A stretch of DNA of 64,000 nucleotides from Cupriavidus numazuensis (GTDB lineage Bacteria > Pseudomonadota > Gammaproteobacteria > Burkholderiales > Burkholderiaceae): contig NZ_CAJPVI010000020.1 in the NCBI RefSeq assembly GCF_905397435.1, positions 1 to 64,000 on the forward strand. Reading direction: 5' to 3'. The notes under the pieces are model-generated. The model had not been told where the DNA came from, searched no databases, and saw only the letters and a program-made list of their open reading frames with translations. Of the stretch, positions 53,295 to 62,819 are shown piece by piece. Each line of letters starts with the position of its first letter. Within the stretch, counting starts at the first letter, position 1. The translations under genes and the position numbers were made by a program.

Positions 53295-54503
53295 TCAGGC
53301 CTCGGCCTTTTCGGTGCTGCGGATGCCGGCCCGCTGGCGGACCTTGGTTACGTGGCGCCGGTGTCCGCGTCGGCGCTTCAACCAGATCAGCACGCCCGTG
53401 ATCGCGAACGTCAGTGGCGCCAGGCCGAAAACCGTGATGAAGATGCGGCCCGGAACGCCGAAGGCCTCGCCCGTGTGCAAGGGGAACAGCCAGTTCAGGA
53501 ACGTGTCGCCGGCCGGCGCATCGGCCGGGTCGCGCGCGCCAAGCCGCCTGCCCGTATAGGCATCGAGCCACAGCCGCGTGGCGCCGCTGTCCTTGCGCAC
53601 TTCGCCGGGCTGGCGCAGGCGTACTTCATAGGCATCGCCCGCCTTGCGCGGAAAACTGATGCGGGTCACCGTGGCGTCGGGATATTCGGTCTGGGCGGTC
53701 GCCATGATCTGCGCGGCGCCGAGCGGCCGCGCGCCTGGCTCGGCGGGCGCCGATGCATGCTTGGCCGGCGGCGTCACCGTCATCACGCTGGAAACGATGG
53801 GCGTCACCCACTTCGGCAGGTTCAGGTACCAACCCGAGAAAGCGATGGTCGCCAACACCGGCGCGGCAAAGATGCCGCCCGCACGGTGCAGCGTATAGGT
53901 AAACCGCGACCACGAGCCGCCGTGCGTGATGCGGAACGCCTGGAACACCGAGCGCGGCCGCAGCTTCGGCCACCATGCCACGATGCCGAGCAGCACCATG
54001 ATCAGCAGCATCATGCCGGTCACACCGGTGATGGTCTTGCCGGTTTCTCCGCTGAGCAGGTAGCGGTGCAGGTGGAACAGCGTCGGCAGCAGTAACTGGC
54101 GCGACAGACCAAACTCGCCCCACACCCGCTCGCCTTTCACCTCGAACGTGACCGGATCGACCATGACCTGGCGCGAGCGCCCGGGCACGACGCCGTCGGG
54201 GCCCTTGACCGGATACCACGCGACAAAGACGCCGTGCTCCTCGACCGGCAGCATCAGCATGTTCGGCCGGCCATAGGCGGGGCCCGACAGGCGCTCGGTG
54301 ACGGCCTGCACGGTGTCGGAGGACACCGGCATCGGCACGGGCGCCGATGCGACCAGCAGGTCAGGGTTCAGCCATGCATCGAGCTCGTCGCGCCAGGCAA
54401 TGGTGGTGCCGGTCAGCCCCATCAGGACGAACAACAGGCCGAAAATCAGCCCGATATACAGGTGCAGCTTGACGATGACGACGCGTAGGCGGCCGGTGAC
54501 CAT
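53295..54503 (-). CDS. PepSY-associated membrane protein (PiuB/iron-uptake reductase type)
   Basis: 402 residues from the ATG at 54503. Four membrane helices: ~8-30 (IVKLHLYIGLIFGLLFVLMG), ~140-165 (GVTGMMLLIMVLLGIVAWW), ~190-215 and ~345-370 (PGRIFITVFGLAPLTFAITG). Conserved histidines in the helices (KLHLYIGL, TLHRAGGIFA, FPLHTGEAFG) fit heme b binding. Periplasmic PepSY parts lie between (ATVTRISFPRKAGDAYEVRL). Relatives reduce ferric chelates next to siderophore receptors, but no receptor is adjacent here. An Arg-rich cytoplasmic tail ends the protein. Confidence 0.85.
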   Translation of the reverse strand: MVTGRLRVVIVKLHLYIGLIFGLLFVLMGLTGTTIAWRDELDAWLNPDLLVASAPVPMPVSSDTVQAVTERLSGPAYGRPNMLMLPVEEHGVFVAWYPVKGPDGVVPGRSRQVMVDPVTFEVKGERVWGEFGLSRQLLLPTLFHLHRYLLSGETGKTITGVTGMMLLIMVLLGIVAWWPKLRPRSVFQAFRITHGGSWSRFTYTLHRAGGIFAAPVLATIAFSGWYLNLPKWVTPIVSSVMTVTPPAKHASAPAEPGARPLGAAQIMATAQTEYPDATVTRISFPRKAGDAYEVRLRQPGEVRKDSGATRLWLDAYTGRRLGARDPADAPAGDTFLNWLFPLHTGEAFGVPGRIFITVFGLAPLTFAITGVLIWLKRRRGHRRHVTKVRQRAGIRSTEKAEA

Positions 54504-54662
54504 GGGCGACAGAAGGGATTGTGGGAGCCGGCGGAACAGGCGCAAGCGCCAGGCCAGACAATGCAAATGGGAAAGATTCGCAATTCTATCAGGGTACGGG
54601 CCGCCCGCATGCAGCCGCGGCAATACGGCAGAATGGCGCCCTGCCCCTGACATTCTTCACCC

Positions 54663-55220
54663 ATGCCCCTCGTCACCCTGACGTCCGCCACAGCCGCCGA
54701 CGCCGAACTCGTTGCCGCCATGCACGCCGAAAGCTGGCGACACACTTACGCGGACCTGTTGCCCGATGCCTATCTCCTGCAAACCGCTCCGGCGGAGCGC
54801 CGTGCGGCCTGGCATGCGCGCCTGTGCGAAGGTGCGGAAGCACCGCTCGAAGTGACGCTGGCCTGCGTGGACGGCGAGCCCGCAGGCTTCGCGTGCCTGA
54901 TGCCCGATGCAGAACCCGCCTATGGCATCTACCTCGACAACCTGCATGTGCTGCCGGCTTTCCACGGCTACGGACTAGGCAAGCGCCTGCTGGCGCACTG
55001 CACGGAGCGCGTGGCAACAGGCTGGCCGGGCCGACCGCTGTTCCTGTACGTGCTGGAAGGCAACACGCAGGCGCGCGAGTTCTACCGGCGCCTTGGCGGG
55101 CAGGAATCCGAGAGCTTCGAGGACCCGTTTCCGGGGACGGACATCATCGTGACTGTCCGGCGGGTGTCGTGGCCTGACGTGCCCGCACTGCTCGCGCGCC
55201 TCGCGCCGACCGCGCGCTAG
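54663..55220 (+). CDS. GNAT family N-acetyltransferase
   Basis: 185 residues. Single GNAT fold: N-terminal [20 protein letters not shown], beta-strand pair around [16 protein letters not shown], the acetyl-CoA loop [20 protein letters not shown] (Q/R-x2-G-x-G/A form: HGYGLGKRL) and [19 protein letters not shown]. The acceptor is unknown. The stop overlaps that of the convergent cobQ by 4 nt. A link to cobalamin is not suggested by the sequence. Confidence 0.9.
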   Translation: MPLVTLTSATAADAELVAAMHAESWRHTYADLLPDAYLLQTAPAERRAAWHARLCEGAEAPLEVTLACVDGEPAGFACLMPDAEPAYGIYLDNLHVLPAFHGYGLGKRLLAHCTERVATGWPGRPLFLYVLEGNTQAREFYRRLGGQESESFEDPFPGTDIIVTVRRVSWPDVPALLARLAPTAR

Positions 55221-56749
55221 CTGCGCAGCGGCGCAAACATGGCACCAAGATCCAGATGGCTGGCGAGCGTATCGGCCAGCCGTTCGATCGATGCCTCGCG
55301 CAGTGCCGCCAGGTCGATCCCCTGTGCCCCGTCGAGTCCGGCCCAGCGCAGCAGCGCCTGGCATGCCGCCGGCTCATCGAACAGGCCATGCACGTAGGTC
55401 GCCAGCACTTGGCCGTCCTCTGAACAGGCGCCGTCCGCACGACGCATGCCCTCGTCATCGTCCAGCCACAACGCCGGGCGCTCCAGCCCCGCGCCAGCGC
55501 TGATGCCCATGTGGATTTCGTAGCCACTGACTGTAGCTTCCCCGTCCGCAAGCCGACCGCTGACTCGGCGCAGCTGCTTGTGCGGCGCCAGCGTCGTTTC
55601 ATAGTCGAGCCAGCCGAAACCGGCACTGCTGCCAGCCGGCCCCTCATGACCCGCCGGATCATGGATCTGCCGGCCCAGCATCTGCATGCCGCCGCAGATG
55701 CCGATGACCTTGCCGCCATAGCGCAGATGCCGCCGCAGCGCCGGCTCCCAGCCATTGGTGTGCAGGAAATCCAGGTCGGCCCGAACGCTCTTGCTGCCGG
55801 GCAGGATCACCAGGTCCGCCGGCGGCACGGGCATGCCGGGCCCGATAAAGCGCAGGTCCACCTGCGGGTGCGCGCGCAGCGCATCGAAATCCGTGTGGTT
55901 CGAGATGCGCGGCAGCACCGGCACGATCACGCGCAGCAGTGTGTCAGGGGCGCCCTGCTTGGCCGATTGCGCGCCGACGATGGCGTCTTCCGCGTCCAGA
56001 TGCAGGCCATGCAGGTACGGCAACACGCCGAACACCGGCTTGCCGGTACGCGCCTCCAGCCAGTCGAGCCCCGGCTGCAGCAGGCTGATGTCACCGCGGA
56101 AGCGGTTGATGATGAAGCCGGTCACGCGTGCGCGCTCGCTGTCCGACAGGCAGTCCAGCGTGCCCACCAGATGGGCGAACACGCCGCCGCGATCGATGTC
56201 GGCCACCAGCACGACCGGGCAATCGACGCGCTCGGCGAACCCCATGTTGGCGATATCGCGGTCGCGCAGGTTGATCTCAGCCGGACTGCCCGCGCCTTCC
56301 ACGACCACCACGTCGTAGGCCTGCGCCAGTCGCTCATGCGACGCGAGCACCGCCTTCATGGCCACTGGCTTGTACGCGTGATAGGCGCGCGCGTCGAGGT
56401 CCAGCCTGGCCTTGCCGTGGATGATGATCTGCGCGCCGGTGTCGCTGCTCGGCTTGAGCAGCACGGGGTTCATGTCGGTGTGCGGCTCGACCCGTGCCGC
56501 CTGCGCCTGCAGAGCCTGCGCACGGCCGATCTCGCCGCCATCGGCGGTCACCGCGCTGTTCAGCGCCATGTTCTGCGGCTTGAACGGCGCCACGCGCGTG
56601 CCGGCACGGACCAATACGCGGCACAGGCCCGCCACGACCGTGCTTTTGCCGGCGTCGGAAGTCGTGCCTTGCACCATCAGCGTGCCGCGCAAGGCACCCG
56701 CGCCGTCCGTGCGCGAAGTTTCAGAAGAATCACATTGCATAGCGGCCAA
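55217..56749 (-). CDS. cobQ: Cobyric acid synthase
   Basis: 510 residues (a start three codons later at 56740 is equally possible). Amidates four side chains of adenosylcobyrinic acid a,c-diamide using glutamine and ATP. N-terminal synthetase part: [61 protein letters not shown]-terminal glutamine amidotransferase: nucleophile Cys in [10 protein letters not shown], His in YVHGLFD. Divergent from cobU with only a 49-bp gap. It is the only corrin-ring-stage gene in the window. Confidence 0.96.
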   Translation of the reverse strand: MAAMQCDSSETSRTDGAGALRGTLMVQGTTSDAGKSTVVAGLCRVLVRAGTRVAPFKPQNMALNSAVTADGGEIGRAQALQAQAARVEPHTDMNPVLLKPSSDTGAQIIIHGKARLDLDARAYHAYKPVAMKAVLASHERLAQAYDVVVVEGAGSPAEINLRDRDIANMGFAERVDCPVVLVADIDRGGVFAHLVGTLDCLSDSERARVTGFIINRFRGDISLLQPGLDWLEARTGKPVFGVLPYLHGLHLDAEDAIVGAQSAKQGAPDTLLRVIVPVLPRISNHTDFDALRAHPQVDLRFIGPGMPVPPADLVILPGSKSVRADLDFLHTNGWEPALRRHLRYGGKVIGICGGMQMLGRQIHDPAGHEGPAGSSAGFGWLDYETTLAPHKQLRRVSGRLADGEATVSGYEIHMGISAGAGLERPALWLDDDEGMRRADGACSEDGQVLATYVHGLFDEPAACQALLRWAGLDGAQGIDLAALREASIERLADTLASHLDLGAMFAPLRS

Positions 56750-56786
56750 TTATCGCACCCGTCGTGCGGCTATCGGATGCGACCGC

Positions 56787-56792
56787 TACAAT
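56787..56792 (+). promoter_or_regulatory. Candidate -10 box immediately before cobU
   Basis: TACAAT ends 6 nt before the cobU ATG, which would place the transcription start at or next to the start codon. No ribosome site is visible, so a leaderless mRNA is possible. No -35 match about 17 bp upstream. Confidence 0.35.
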
Positions 56793-56798
56793 ACCCGG

Positions 56799-57461
56799 AT
56801 GGAAACACCGGCCACCGATACCGCGCCTGCCACGGCCGCGGAGCCCCGCCGGGCCGCGAACGGCCATGGTGCGCGCCAGCTCACGCTGGTGCTGGGCGGC
56901 GCGCGCTCCGGCAAGAGTCATTACGCCGAGCAACTGGCGACCGACCACGCGACCATCAAGGGTGGACCGGTCACCTACATCGCCACCGCGCGCCAGGATC
57001 CGGACCAGACCGATGAAGAGCTCGAAGTGCGCATCGCGCTGCACCGTGCGCGCCGGCCGGCCGACTGGCATCTCGTCGAAGAACCGGAGCGCCTGGCCGA
57101 TGCGCTCTACGCGCACGCGCGCCACGACGGATGCATCCTGGTGGATTGCGTCACGCTGTGGATGAACAACCTGCTGTTCCCGAAAGACCGCGCCTATCCC
57201 GAGCACGGCGTGATCACACCGCCCGATATCTTCGCCGAAGAGATCGAATCGCTGCTCAACGCGCTGCCCACGCTGCCCGGCCACGTGATCCTGGTCTCGA
57301 ACGAGATCGGCTTCGGCGTGGTGCCAATGGGCGCGATCACGCGCTTCTACGTCGATGAACTGGGGCGCCTCAACCAGAAGCTCGCTGCCGCCGCGGATTG
57401 CGTACGGCTGCTGGTGGCGGGCATCCCCGTCGCGGTCAAGGGCCCTGATCCCGCATGCTGA
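56799..57461 (+). CDS. cobU: Adenosylcobinamide kinase / adenosylcobinamide-phosphate guanylyltransferase
   Basis: 220 residues from the ATG at 56799, with a ~28-residue extension before LTLVLGGARSGKSHYAEQLA (P-loop). Phosphorylates adenosylcobinamide and then forms AdoCbi-GDP. The guanylylated histidine lies in IALHRARRPADWHLVEEP; VDCVTLWMNNLLF and LVSNEIGFGVVPMGAITRFY are conserved. First gene of the plus-strand cobalamin arm; its end overlaps the next gene by 7 nt. Confidence 0.95.
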   Translation: METPATDTAPATAAEPRRAANGHGARQLTLVLGGARSGKSHYAEQLATDHATIKGGPVTYIATARQDPDQTDEELEVRIALHRARRPADWHLVEEPERLADALYAHARHDGCILVDCVTLWMNNLLFPKDRAYPEHGVITPPDIFAEEIESLLNALPTLPGHVILVSNEIGFGVVPMGAITRFYVDELGRLNQKLAAAADCVRLLVAGIPVAVKGPDPAC

Positions 57462-58435
57462 TGTTGTCCTGGCCGGCGTGCGCGGCCGCGGCGCTGGCTG
57501 GCGTATTGCTGGACCAGTGGCTCGGCGAACCGAAGCGCTGGCATCCGCTCGTTGGCTTCGGCAAGCTTGCCAGCGCGCTCGAACGCCACCTCAATCGTTC
57601 CCCATTAACGACACCAGCATGGCGCCAGCGCATCACCGGCATTGCTGCTTGGTCATTGATGGTGCTGGTGCCGGCCGCGCTGATTGCGTTGCTGGCCGAT
57701 GCCGCAAGCCGATGGCATCCATGGCTGGGCTGGTCGGTGCACGCAGTCGCGCTCTATGCCGCGCTTGGCGCGCGCAGCCTCGATCAACACATCGCCCCAA
57801 TTGCGGCGGCACTGGCAAGCGGCGACCTTGGCGCTGCACGGGCACTGACCGCCCGTATCGTCTCGCGCGATACGGCCGATGCCGACAGCGAAGCTCTGGC
57901 ACGCGCCGCCTGTGAATCGGCGCTGGAGAACGGCAATGACGCGATCTTCGGCGCGCTGTTCTGGTTCCTTGTGGGCGGCGCGCCCGCAGTGGTTGCCTTC
58001 CGTCTCGCCAACACGCTCGACGCGATGTGGGGCTATCGCACGCCGCGCCTGCGATATTTCGGCTGGGCCGCAGCCCGGCTCGACGATGTGCTGAACCTCG
58101 CACCGGCACGGCTCACGGCGTTGTCCTATGCGCTGCTCGGTGCCACCGCGCAGGCCCTGCGCTGCTGGCGTACGCAGGCACCCGCGTGGTCCAGCCCGAA
58201 CGCGGGCCCGGTAATGGCTGCCGGCGCCGGTGCGGTAGGCGTCGCGCTGGGCGGACCGGCCCGCTATCACGGCGAACTGGAAGCACGTCCGCCACTGGGC
58301 ACTGGCGCCCGGCCTGAGGCCGCGCATGTGCTGGCCTGCCTGCAGCTGGTACAGCGCACGCTGTGGCTCTGGCTGGCACTGGCCATTGCCAGTGCCGCGG
58401 CGCTGCACTGGCTCCCTGCCTTGCTGACCCCGTGA
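57455..58435 (+). CDS. cobD: Adenosylcobinamide-phosphate synthase (CbiB/CobD)
   Basis: 326-residue membrane protein with about 4-5 helices. Attaches the aminopropanol (phosphate) arm to cobyric acid. Conserved LLDQWLGEPKRWHPLVGFGK at the start, SRDTADADSEALARAACESA (catalytic-type loop), ENGNDAIFGALFWFLVGGAP, ANTLDAMWGYRTPRLRYFGW and ARYHGELEARPPLGTG near the end. The GTGA overlap with the following gene couples translation. The name cobD is used for this gene in Pseudomonas nomenclature; Salmonella calls it cbiB. Confidence 0.95.
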   Translation: MLMLSWPACAAAALAGVLLDQWLGEPKRWHPLVGFGKLASALERHLNRSPLTTPAWRQRITGIAAWSLMVLVPAALIALLADAASRWHPWLGWSVHAVALYAALGARSLDQHIAPIAAALASGDLGAARALTARIVSRDTADADSEALARAACESALENGNDAIFGALFWFLVGGAPAVVAFRLANTLDAMWGYRTPRLRYFGWAAARLDDVLNLAPARLTALSYALLGATAQALRCWRTQAPAWSSPNAGPVMAAGAGAVGVALGGPARYHGELEARPPLGTGARPEAAHVLACLQLVQRTLWLWLALAIASAAALHWLPALLTP

Positions 58436-59454
58436 AATTCGCGCTGGCTCCCATCCGCCACGGTGGCGATCTGCAGGCCGCCGTACGCCGCTATGGCCGG
58501 CCTGTTGCTGAATGGCTGGACCTGTCCACCGGCATCAATCCGACGGGCTACCCGGTGCCGCCGATTCCGGCCGAGGCCTGGCAGCGCCTGCCGGACGACG
58601 ACGACGGCCTGGCGGAGATCGCCGCTCAAGCGTTCGGCGCGCCCCAGGCCCTACCGGTTGCCGGGTCGCAGGCCGCGATCCGCACGCTGCCGCAACTGCT
58701 TGCGCGCGGACGCGTGGGCGTGGCCGCGCTCGGCTACAGCGAGTACGCGCCTGCGTTCGCTGCCGCGGGCCATGAAGTCGTGCTGCTCGGCGAGTCCGAC
58801 TTTGCCCAGCCTTCGCTTGCCGGTGGTCTCGACCACCTCGTCGTGGTCAATCCGAACAACCCGTCAGGCCGCTTGCTTGCGCCGCAGACGTTGCTGGCCT
58901 GGCACGCGACGCTCGCCGCGCGTGGTGGCACGCTGCTTGTCGATGAAGCGTTCATCGACTGCACGCCGCAGCATTCGATCGCGGCGCATAGCGGCGCACC
59001 GGGGCTCGTGGTACTGCGCTCGCTCGGCAAGTTCTACGGACTTGCCGGCGTACGCTGCGGCTTCGTGCTTGGCGAACCAGCGTTGCTCGGTGCATTGCGC
59101 GAGCGACTGGGCCACTGGACCGTATCGGGCCCGGCGCGCGTGATCGCTCGCGCGGCGCTGGCCGACACCGGATGGCAGACAGCCAACCGCGAACGCCTGA
59201 CGGTCCAAGGCGAACGATTGTCCGCACTGTTGGCCGATGGCGGACTAGCGCCGGTGATGCAGCCGCTGTTCTGCTGGGTGCCGCATCAATACGCAGCACC
59301 CCTGCACGATGCGCTGGCCCGCCATGGCGTCTGGACCCGCCGCTTCGATGCCGCCGGCGACTGTGCGCCGGGCCTGCGATTTGGCCTGCCGCCCGATTCG
59401 CCGCACGCGTGGCAACAACTGGAAACCGCGCTGTCCGCCGTGATGCGCGCCTGA
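58432..59454 (+). CDS. cobC: Threonine-phosphate decarboxylase (CobC/CobD PLP family)
   Basis: 340 residues starting at a GTG that overlaps the previous stop (GTGA). Fold-type I PLP enzyme related to histidinol-phosphate aminotransferase, making (R)-1-amino-2-propanol phosphate for the nucleotide-loop arm. HGGDLQAAVRRYG and EWLDLSTGINPTGYPVPPIP at the start, VVNPNNPSGRL, DEAFIDCTP and the PLP lysine in LRSLGKFYGLAGVRCGF. Placed right after the synthase that uses its product. Confidence 0.92.
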   Translation: MKFALAPIRHGGDLQAAVRRYGRPVAEWLDLSTGINPTGYPVPPIPAEAWQRLPDDDDGLAEIAAQAFGAPQALPVAGSQAAIRTLPQLLARGRVGVAALGYSEYAPAFAAAGHEVVLLGESDFAQPSLAGGLDHLVVVNPNNPSGRLLAPQTLLAWHATLAARGGTLLVDEAFIDCTPQHSIAAHSGAPGLVVLRSLGKFYGLAGVRCGFVLGEPALLGALRERLGHWTVSGPARVIARAALADTGWQTANRERLTVQGERLSALLADGGLAPVMQPLFCWVPHQYAAPLHDALARHGVWTRRFDAAGDCAPGLRFGLPPDSPHAWQQLETALSAVMRA

Positions 59455-59468
59455 ACGCACTGACCCGC

Positions 59469-60371
59469 ATGTCCCTTATCCGCCAGATCGCCGCAGCGGC
59501 GCTGCTCGTCGCCACCACACACGCCATGGCCGCCGTTTCGGCGGTCGATGACGCGGGCCAGACCATCACGCTCGCCCAGCCCGCACGCCGCGTGGTATCG
59601 CTCGCGCCTCATGTGACCGAACTGATCTACGCCGCAGGCGGCGGCGACCGCATCGTTGGCACCGTGCACTACAGCGACTATCCGCCGCAGGCGCGCGATA
59701 TCCCGCGCGTCGGCGACAACAAGGCGCTGGACCTCGAACGCATTGCGGCGCTCAAGCCGGACCTGATCGTGGTATGGCGCCATGGCAATGCGCAGAAGCA
59801 GACCGACCGCCTGCGTGCGCTGGGCCTGCCGCTGTTCTATAGCGAGCCGCGCCGGCTCGAGTCGATCCCCGACAATCTTGAGAAGCTCGGCACGTTGCTC
59901 GGCACGGAAGCCACGGCCCATCGCGCCGCGGACGATTTCCGCCAGCGCGTGGCAGCGCTGCGCAAGACCTACGCGGCCAAGCCGCCGGTCACCGTGTTCT
60001 ACCAGGTCTGGCAGCAGCCGCTGATGACGCTGAACGGCCAGCACCTCGTGAGCGACCTGCTTACGCTGTGTGGCGGCCGCAACCTGTTCGCGAGCGAGTC
60101 TCCGCTCGTGCCGACCGTATCGGTGGAGGCCGTGGTGGCCGGGAACCCCGAAGTCATGCTGACCGCGGGCACGGGCGCCACGCAGTCGGACCGGCCGTTG
60201 GCGGACTTCGCGATGTGGGAGAAATGGAAGCAGGTCACCGCGGTCGCGCGCGGCAACCTGTTCACGATCAACGGCGATCTCGTCAATCGTGCAGGCCCGC
60301 GCGTGGTCCAGGGCGCCGAGCAGATCTGCAAGGACCTCGACACGGCGCGCAGCCGCCGGCCCGCGCGCTGA
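59469..60371 (+). CDS. btuF: Periplasmic cobalamin/corrinoid-binding protein (BtuF-like)
   Basis: 300 residues from the ATG at 59469; signal peptide MSLIRQIAAAALLVATTHAMA. Class III binding-protein fold with two lobes: PARRVVSLAPHVTELIYAAG, GTVHYSDYPPQARDIPRVGD, ALDLERIAALKPDLIVVWRH in the N-lobe, and VFYQVWQQPLMTLNGQHLVS, LCGGRNLFA in the C-lobe. It should deliver corrinoid to a BtuCD-type importer, whose ATPase lies on the opposite strand at the right window edge. Its stop abuts the convergent phosphatase stop with no gap. A siderophore ligand is less likely given the neighbours. Confidence 0.88.
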   Translation: MSLIRQIAAAALLVATTHAMAAVSAVDDAGQTITLAQPARRVVSLAPHVTELIYAAGGGDRIVGTVHYSDYPPQARDIPRVGDNKALDLERIAALKPDLIVVWRHGNAQKQTDRLRALGLPLFYSEPRRLESIPDNLEKLGTLLGTEATAHRAADDFRQRVAALRKTYAAKPPVTVFYQVWQQPLMTLNGQHLVSDLLTLCGGRNLFASESPLVPTVSVEAVVAGNPEVMLTAGTGATQSDRPLADFAMWEKWKQVTAVARGNLFTINGDLVNRAGPRVVQGAEQICKDLDTARSRRPAR

Positions 60372-60962
60372 TCAGCCTGCGCTGCGGTTCCACCAGGCGA
60401 GCTGGGGCGTGCCGCTGCCAAGGCGGAACAGGCTGCTCGATCCGAAACCGAGTTCCCAGCCCAGCGTTGTAGCCAGCGGCAGCCCGAGCCAGTGCGCGGC
60501 GAGCATGCGCATCGGCCCCGCGTGGCCGACGACCCACATGCAGGTATCGGATGAGGATTGGTCCGTCAGCGACGCGGCCCAGTCAGACACACGCGCCATC
60601 GCCACTGCCGCAGTTTCTCCTCCATGGGGGCACGCATCGAGCAAATCCTGCGCGAGCGCGTCGAGTTCGCCGCGCGGAATATCGTCCCACGCGCGCCCTT
60701 CCCAGTTGCCGAAATCGATCTCGGCCAGACGCGAATCGACTTCGGGTTCGAGCGTGTGGGCAGGTAAGGACTGCAGCAACAACCGGGCCGTGTCGGCCGC
60801 GCGACGCAACGGGCTCGTCAGCACGCGTTGCGGCGCAGGCAGCGCTGCAACCATGGCATGCGGCGACGGGGTAGCAGGCGTGGTCAGGCACAAGTCCAGC
60901 CTGCCGTAGCAGATGCCGGCGCCGACGTCTGGCCGCGCGTGGCGAATCAGGACCACGTCCAT
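60372..60962 (-). CDS. Histidine phosphatase, probable alpha-ribazole phosphatase
   Basis: 196 residues from the ATG at 60962. Phosphoglycerate-mutase-like fold: catalytic His in VVLIRHARPDVG, second site LTSPLRRAADTARLL, acid GNWEGRAWDDIPRG region with Glu, and the second His in VVGHAGPMRML. Position between cobS and the BtuF-like gene supports removal of the 5'-phosphate from alpha-ribazole-P or cobalamin-P (CobC of Salmonella). Its start overlaps the cobS end by 16 nt. I leave the symbol empty because cobC is used for two different enzymes. Confidence 0.88.
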   Translation of the reverse strand: MDVVLIRHARPDVGAGICYGRLDLCLTTPATPSPHAMVAALPAPQRVLTSPLRRAADTARLLLQSLPAHTLEPEVDSRLAEIDFGNWEGRAWDDIPRGELDALAQDLLDACPHGGETAAVAMARVSDWAASLTDQSSSDTCMWVVGHAGPMRMLAAHWLGLPLATTLGWELGFGSSSLFRLGSGTPQLAWWNRSAG

Positions 60963-61723
60963 GCGGCAGCCACCAGGTAGATAAGCAGCTCGCCCAGTTG
61001 CTGGGCCATGCCGAGACAGTCGCCCGTATAGCCGCCGATGCGGCGCACGAAATAGCGGCCCAGCAGGAAACGCAGGACCGCGAGCGCACCCACCGCCACG
61101 CCCGCGAACAGCGGCGACACCAGCACCAGCGGCGCAGCGCCGCACAGCAGTGCAAAGCCGAGCCCCGCGCCGCCAAGCCGCTGCGCCACGGGCTTGGCCT
61201 TGCCCTCGTCGCGCACGTAGTCCAGCGTTGCCAGATAGCTCACGGCCATGGCACGGCTCGCGCCATGCGCGGCCAGCAGCACGAGCAACAACTCCTGCAA
61301 TCCGCTGCGTGCGCCGATGGCGACAAGCAGTTGCCACTTGAGCAACAGCGCCACAACCAGCGCGATGGCGCCGAACGCCCCGATGCGCGAGTCGTGCATG
61401 ATGCGCAGCACGTCCTCGCGCCGCCACGCGCCGCCAAACGCATCGACGCAATCGGCGAGTCCGTCTTCGTGGAAGGCACCGGTCAACAGCAGCGTCGCCG
61501 CCATGCCGAGCAGCACCGCGACGCCGGGCGGCCACCACTGCACGGCACCCCATGTCACCAGCACGGCCACGCCGCCGACCATCAGGCCAACCAGCGGAAA
61601 GTAGCGCGCCGCCGCATTGAGATAGCGCGGCTCGTAGCCGACCCACTGCGCGAGCGGCGACGGCAGCGGCACCCGCGTGAAGTAGCCGAGCGCAGTCAGG
61701 AAGAAGCGCAGTTCGTCGGCCAT
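60947..61723 (-). CDS. cobS: Adenosylcobinamide-GDP ribazoletransferase (cobalamin synthase)
   Basis: 258-residue polytopic membrane enzyme joining AdoCbi-GDP with alpha-ribazole (phosphate). Conserved PLPSPLAQWVGYEPRYLNAA near the start, then TGAFHEDGLADCVDAFGG with acidic metal ligands and EDVLRIMHDSRIGAFGAIAL. About six helices. Lies 9 bp after the cobT stop and overlaps the phosphatase. Confidence 0.95.
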   Translation of the reverse strand: MADELRFFLTALGYFTRVPLPSPLAQWVGYEPRYLNAAARYFPLVGLMVGGVAVLVTWGAVQWWPPGVAVLLGMAATLLLTGAFHEDGLADCVDAFGGAWRREDVLRIMHDSRIGAFGAIALVVALLLKWQLLVAIGARSGLQELLLVLLAAHGASRAMAVSYLATLDYVRDEGKAKPVAQRLGGAGLGFALLCGAAPLVLVSPLFAGVAVGALAVLRFLLGRYFVRRIGGYTGDCLGMAQQLGELLIYLVAAAWTWS

Positions 61724-61732
61724 GCGGTGCGG

Positions 61733-62773
61733 TCAGGCCGAGGCGCCGCTGACGCCTGCACCGCTGAACGTGGCCATCTCATTCAGGAAGGCGGCGGCCG
61801 ACGACACCAGCGGCCACGCAAGCGCCGCGCCGGTCCCTTCGCCGAGACGCAGGTCCAGCGCCAGCAGCGGCTCGGCCTGGAAGTGGTCGAGCAGCGCGCG
61901 ATGGCCGCGTTCGTGCGAGCAGTGCGAGAACACGCAGTACTGCAGCACGCGCGCGTCGATGCCGTGCGCCACCAGCAGCGCGGCCGAGGCAATGAAGCCG
62001 TCGACGAGGATCACCATGCGGCTCGCGGCCGCGGCCAGGAACGCGCCCGCCATCATCGCGATCTCGAAGCCGCCGAAAGCGGCCAGCGCATCGAGCGGCG
62101 TGACAGCGTCCGCGTGCAGCGCAAGCGCGCGCTCCAGCACTTCGCGCTTGCGCGCGAGGCCCGCGTCGTCGAGTCCGGTGCCGCGACCAATGCAGTCCGC
62201 CAGCGGCACGCCCGTGAGCCGGCTCATCAGGCAGGCTGCGGACGAGGTATTGGCAATGCCCATCTCGCCAAAACCGATCACGTTGCAGCCCTGCTGCGCG
62301 GCGCGCAGCACGCGGGCCATGCCGGCCATCATCGCGGCGCTGGCCTGCTCCGCACTCATCGCACGCGTCTCGGCGAAGTTCTGCGTGCCGTCCGCGATCC
62401 GGCAATTGACCAGTCCAGGCGATGCGGGCAGCGGCACCCGCACGCCGGCATCGACGACTTCCAGTGCAACGCCGTGCAGGCGCGAGAACACATTGATGGC
62501 CGCGCCTCCCTTCAGGAAGTTCAGCACCATCTGCGCGGTGACTTCGGCCGGATACGCGCTGACGCCGGCATCCGCCACACCATGGTCACCGGCAAAGACG
62601 ATCACCGTGGGTCGTTTCAGCGCTGGTTGCGTGGTGCCGCAGATCAGGCCGATCTGCATGGCAAGGTCTTCGAGCCGGCCGAGCGCGCCGAGCGGCTTGG
62701 TCTTGTCATCAATGGCGGCCCGCAGGGCCGGACGCAGCGCGTCGTCGAGAGGGGCGATTTCGGGAAACAGCAT
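61733..62773 (-). CDS. cobT: Nicotinate-nucleotide-dimethylbenzimidazole phosphoribosyltransferase
   Basis: 346 residues from the ATG at 62773. Makes alpha-ribazole phosphate from DMB and nicotinate mononucleotide. Conserved DKTKPLGALGRLEDLAMQIG, VFAGDHGVADAGVSAYP, FLKGGAAINVFSR, GFGEMGIANTSSAA and the base Glu-type segment near the C-terminus (LRLGEGTGAALAWPLV). Lies 46 bp after cobO. Confidence 0.96.
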   Translation of the reverse strand: MLFPEIAPLDDALRPALRAAIDDKTKPLGALGRLEDLAMQIGLICGTTQPALKRPTVIVFAGDHGVADAGVSAYPAEVTAQMVLNFLKGGAAINVFSRLHGVALEVVDAGVRVPLPASPGLVNCRIADGTQNFAETRAMSAEQASAAMMAGMARVLRAAQQGCNVIGFGEMGIANTSSAACLMSRLTGVPLADCIGRGTGLDDAGLARKREVLERALALHADAVTPLDALAAFGGFEIAMMAGAFLAAAASRMVILVDGFIASAALLVAHGIDARVLQYCVFSHCSHERGHRALLDHFQAEPLLALDLRLGEGTGAALAWPLVSSAAAFLNEMATFSGAGVSGASA

Positions 62774-62819
62774 AGTGCGCAATGAATACGGGTAAAAATG
62801 AACCGGGCGCAGTGTACCG

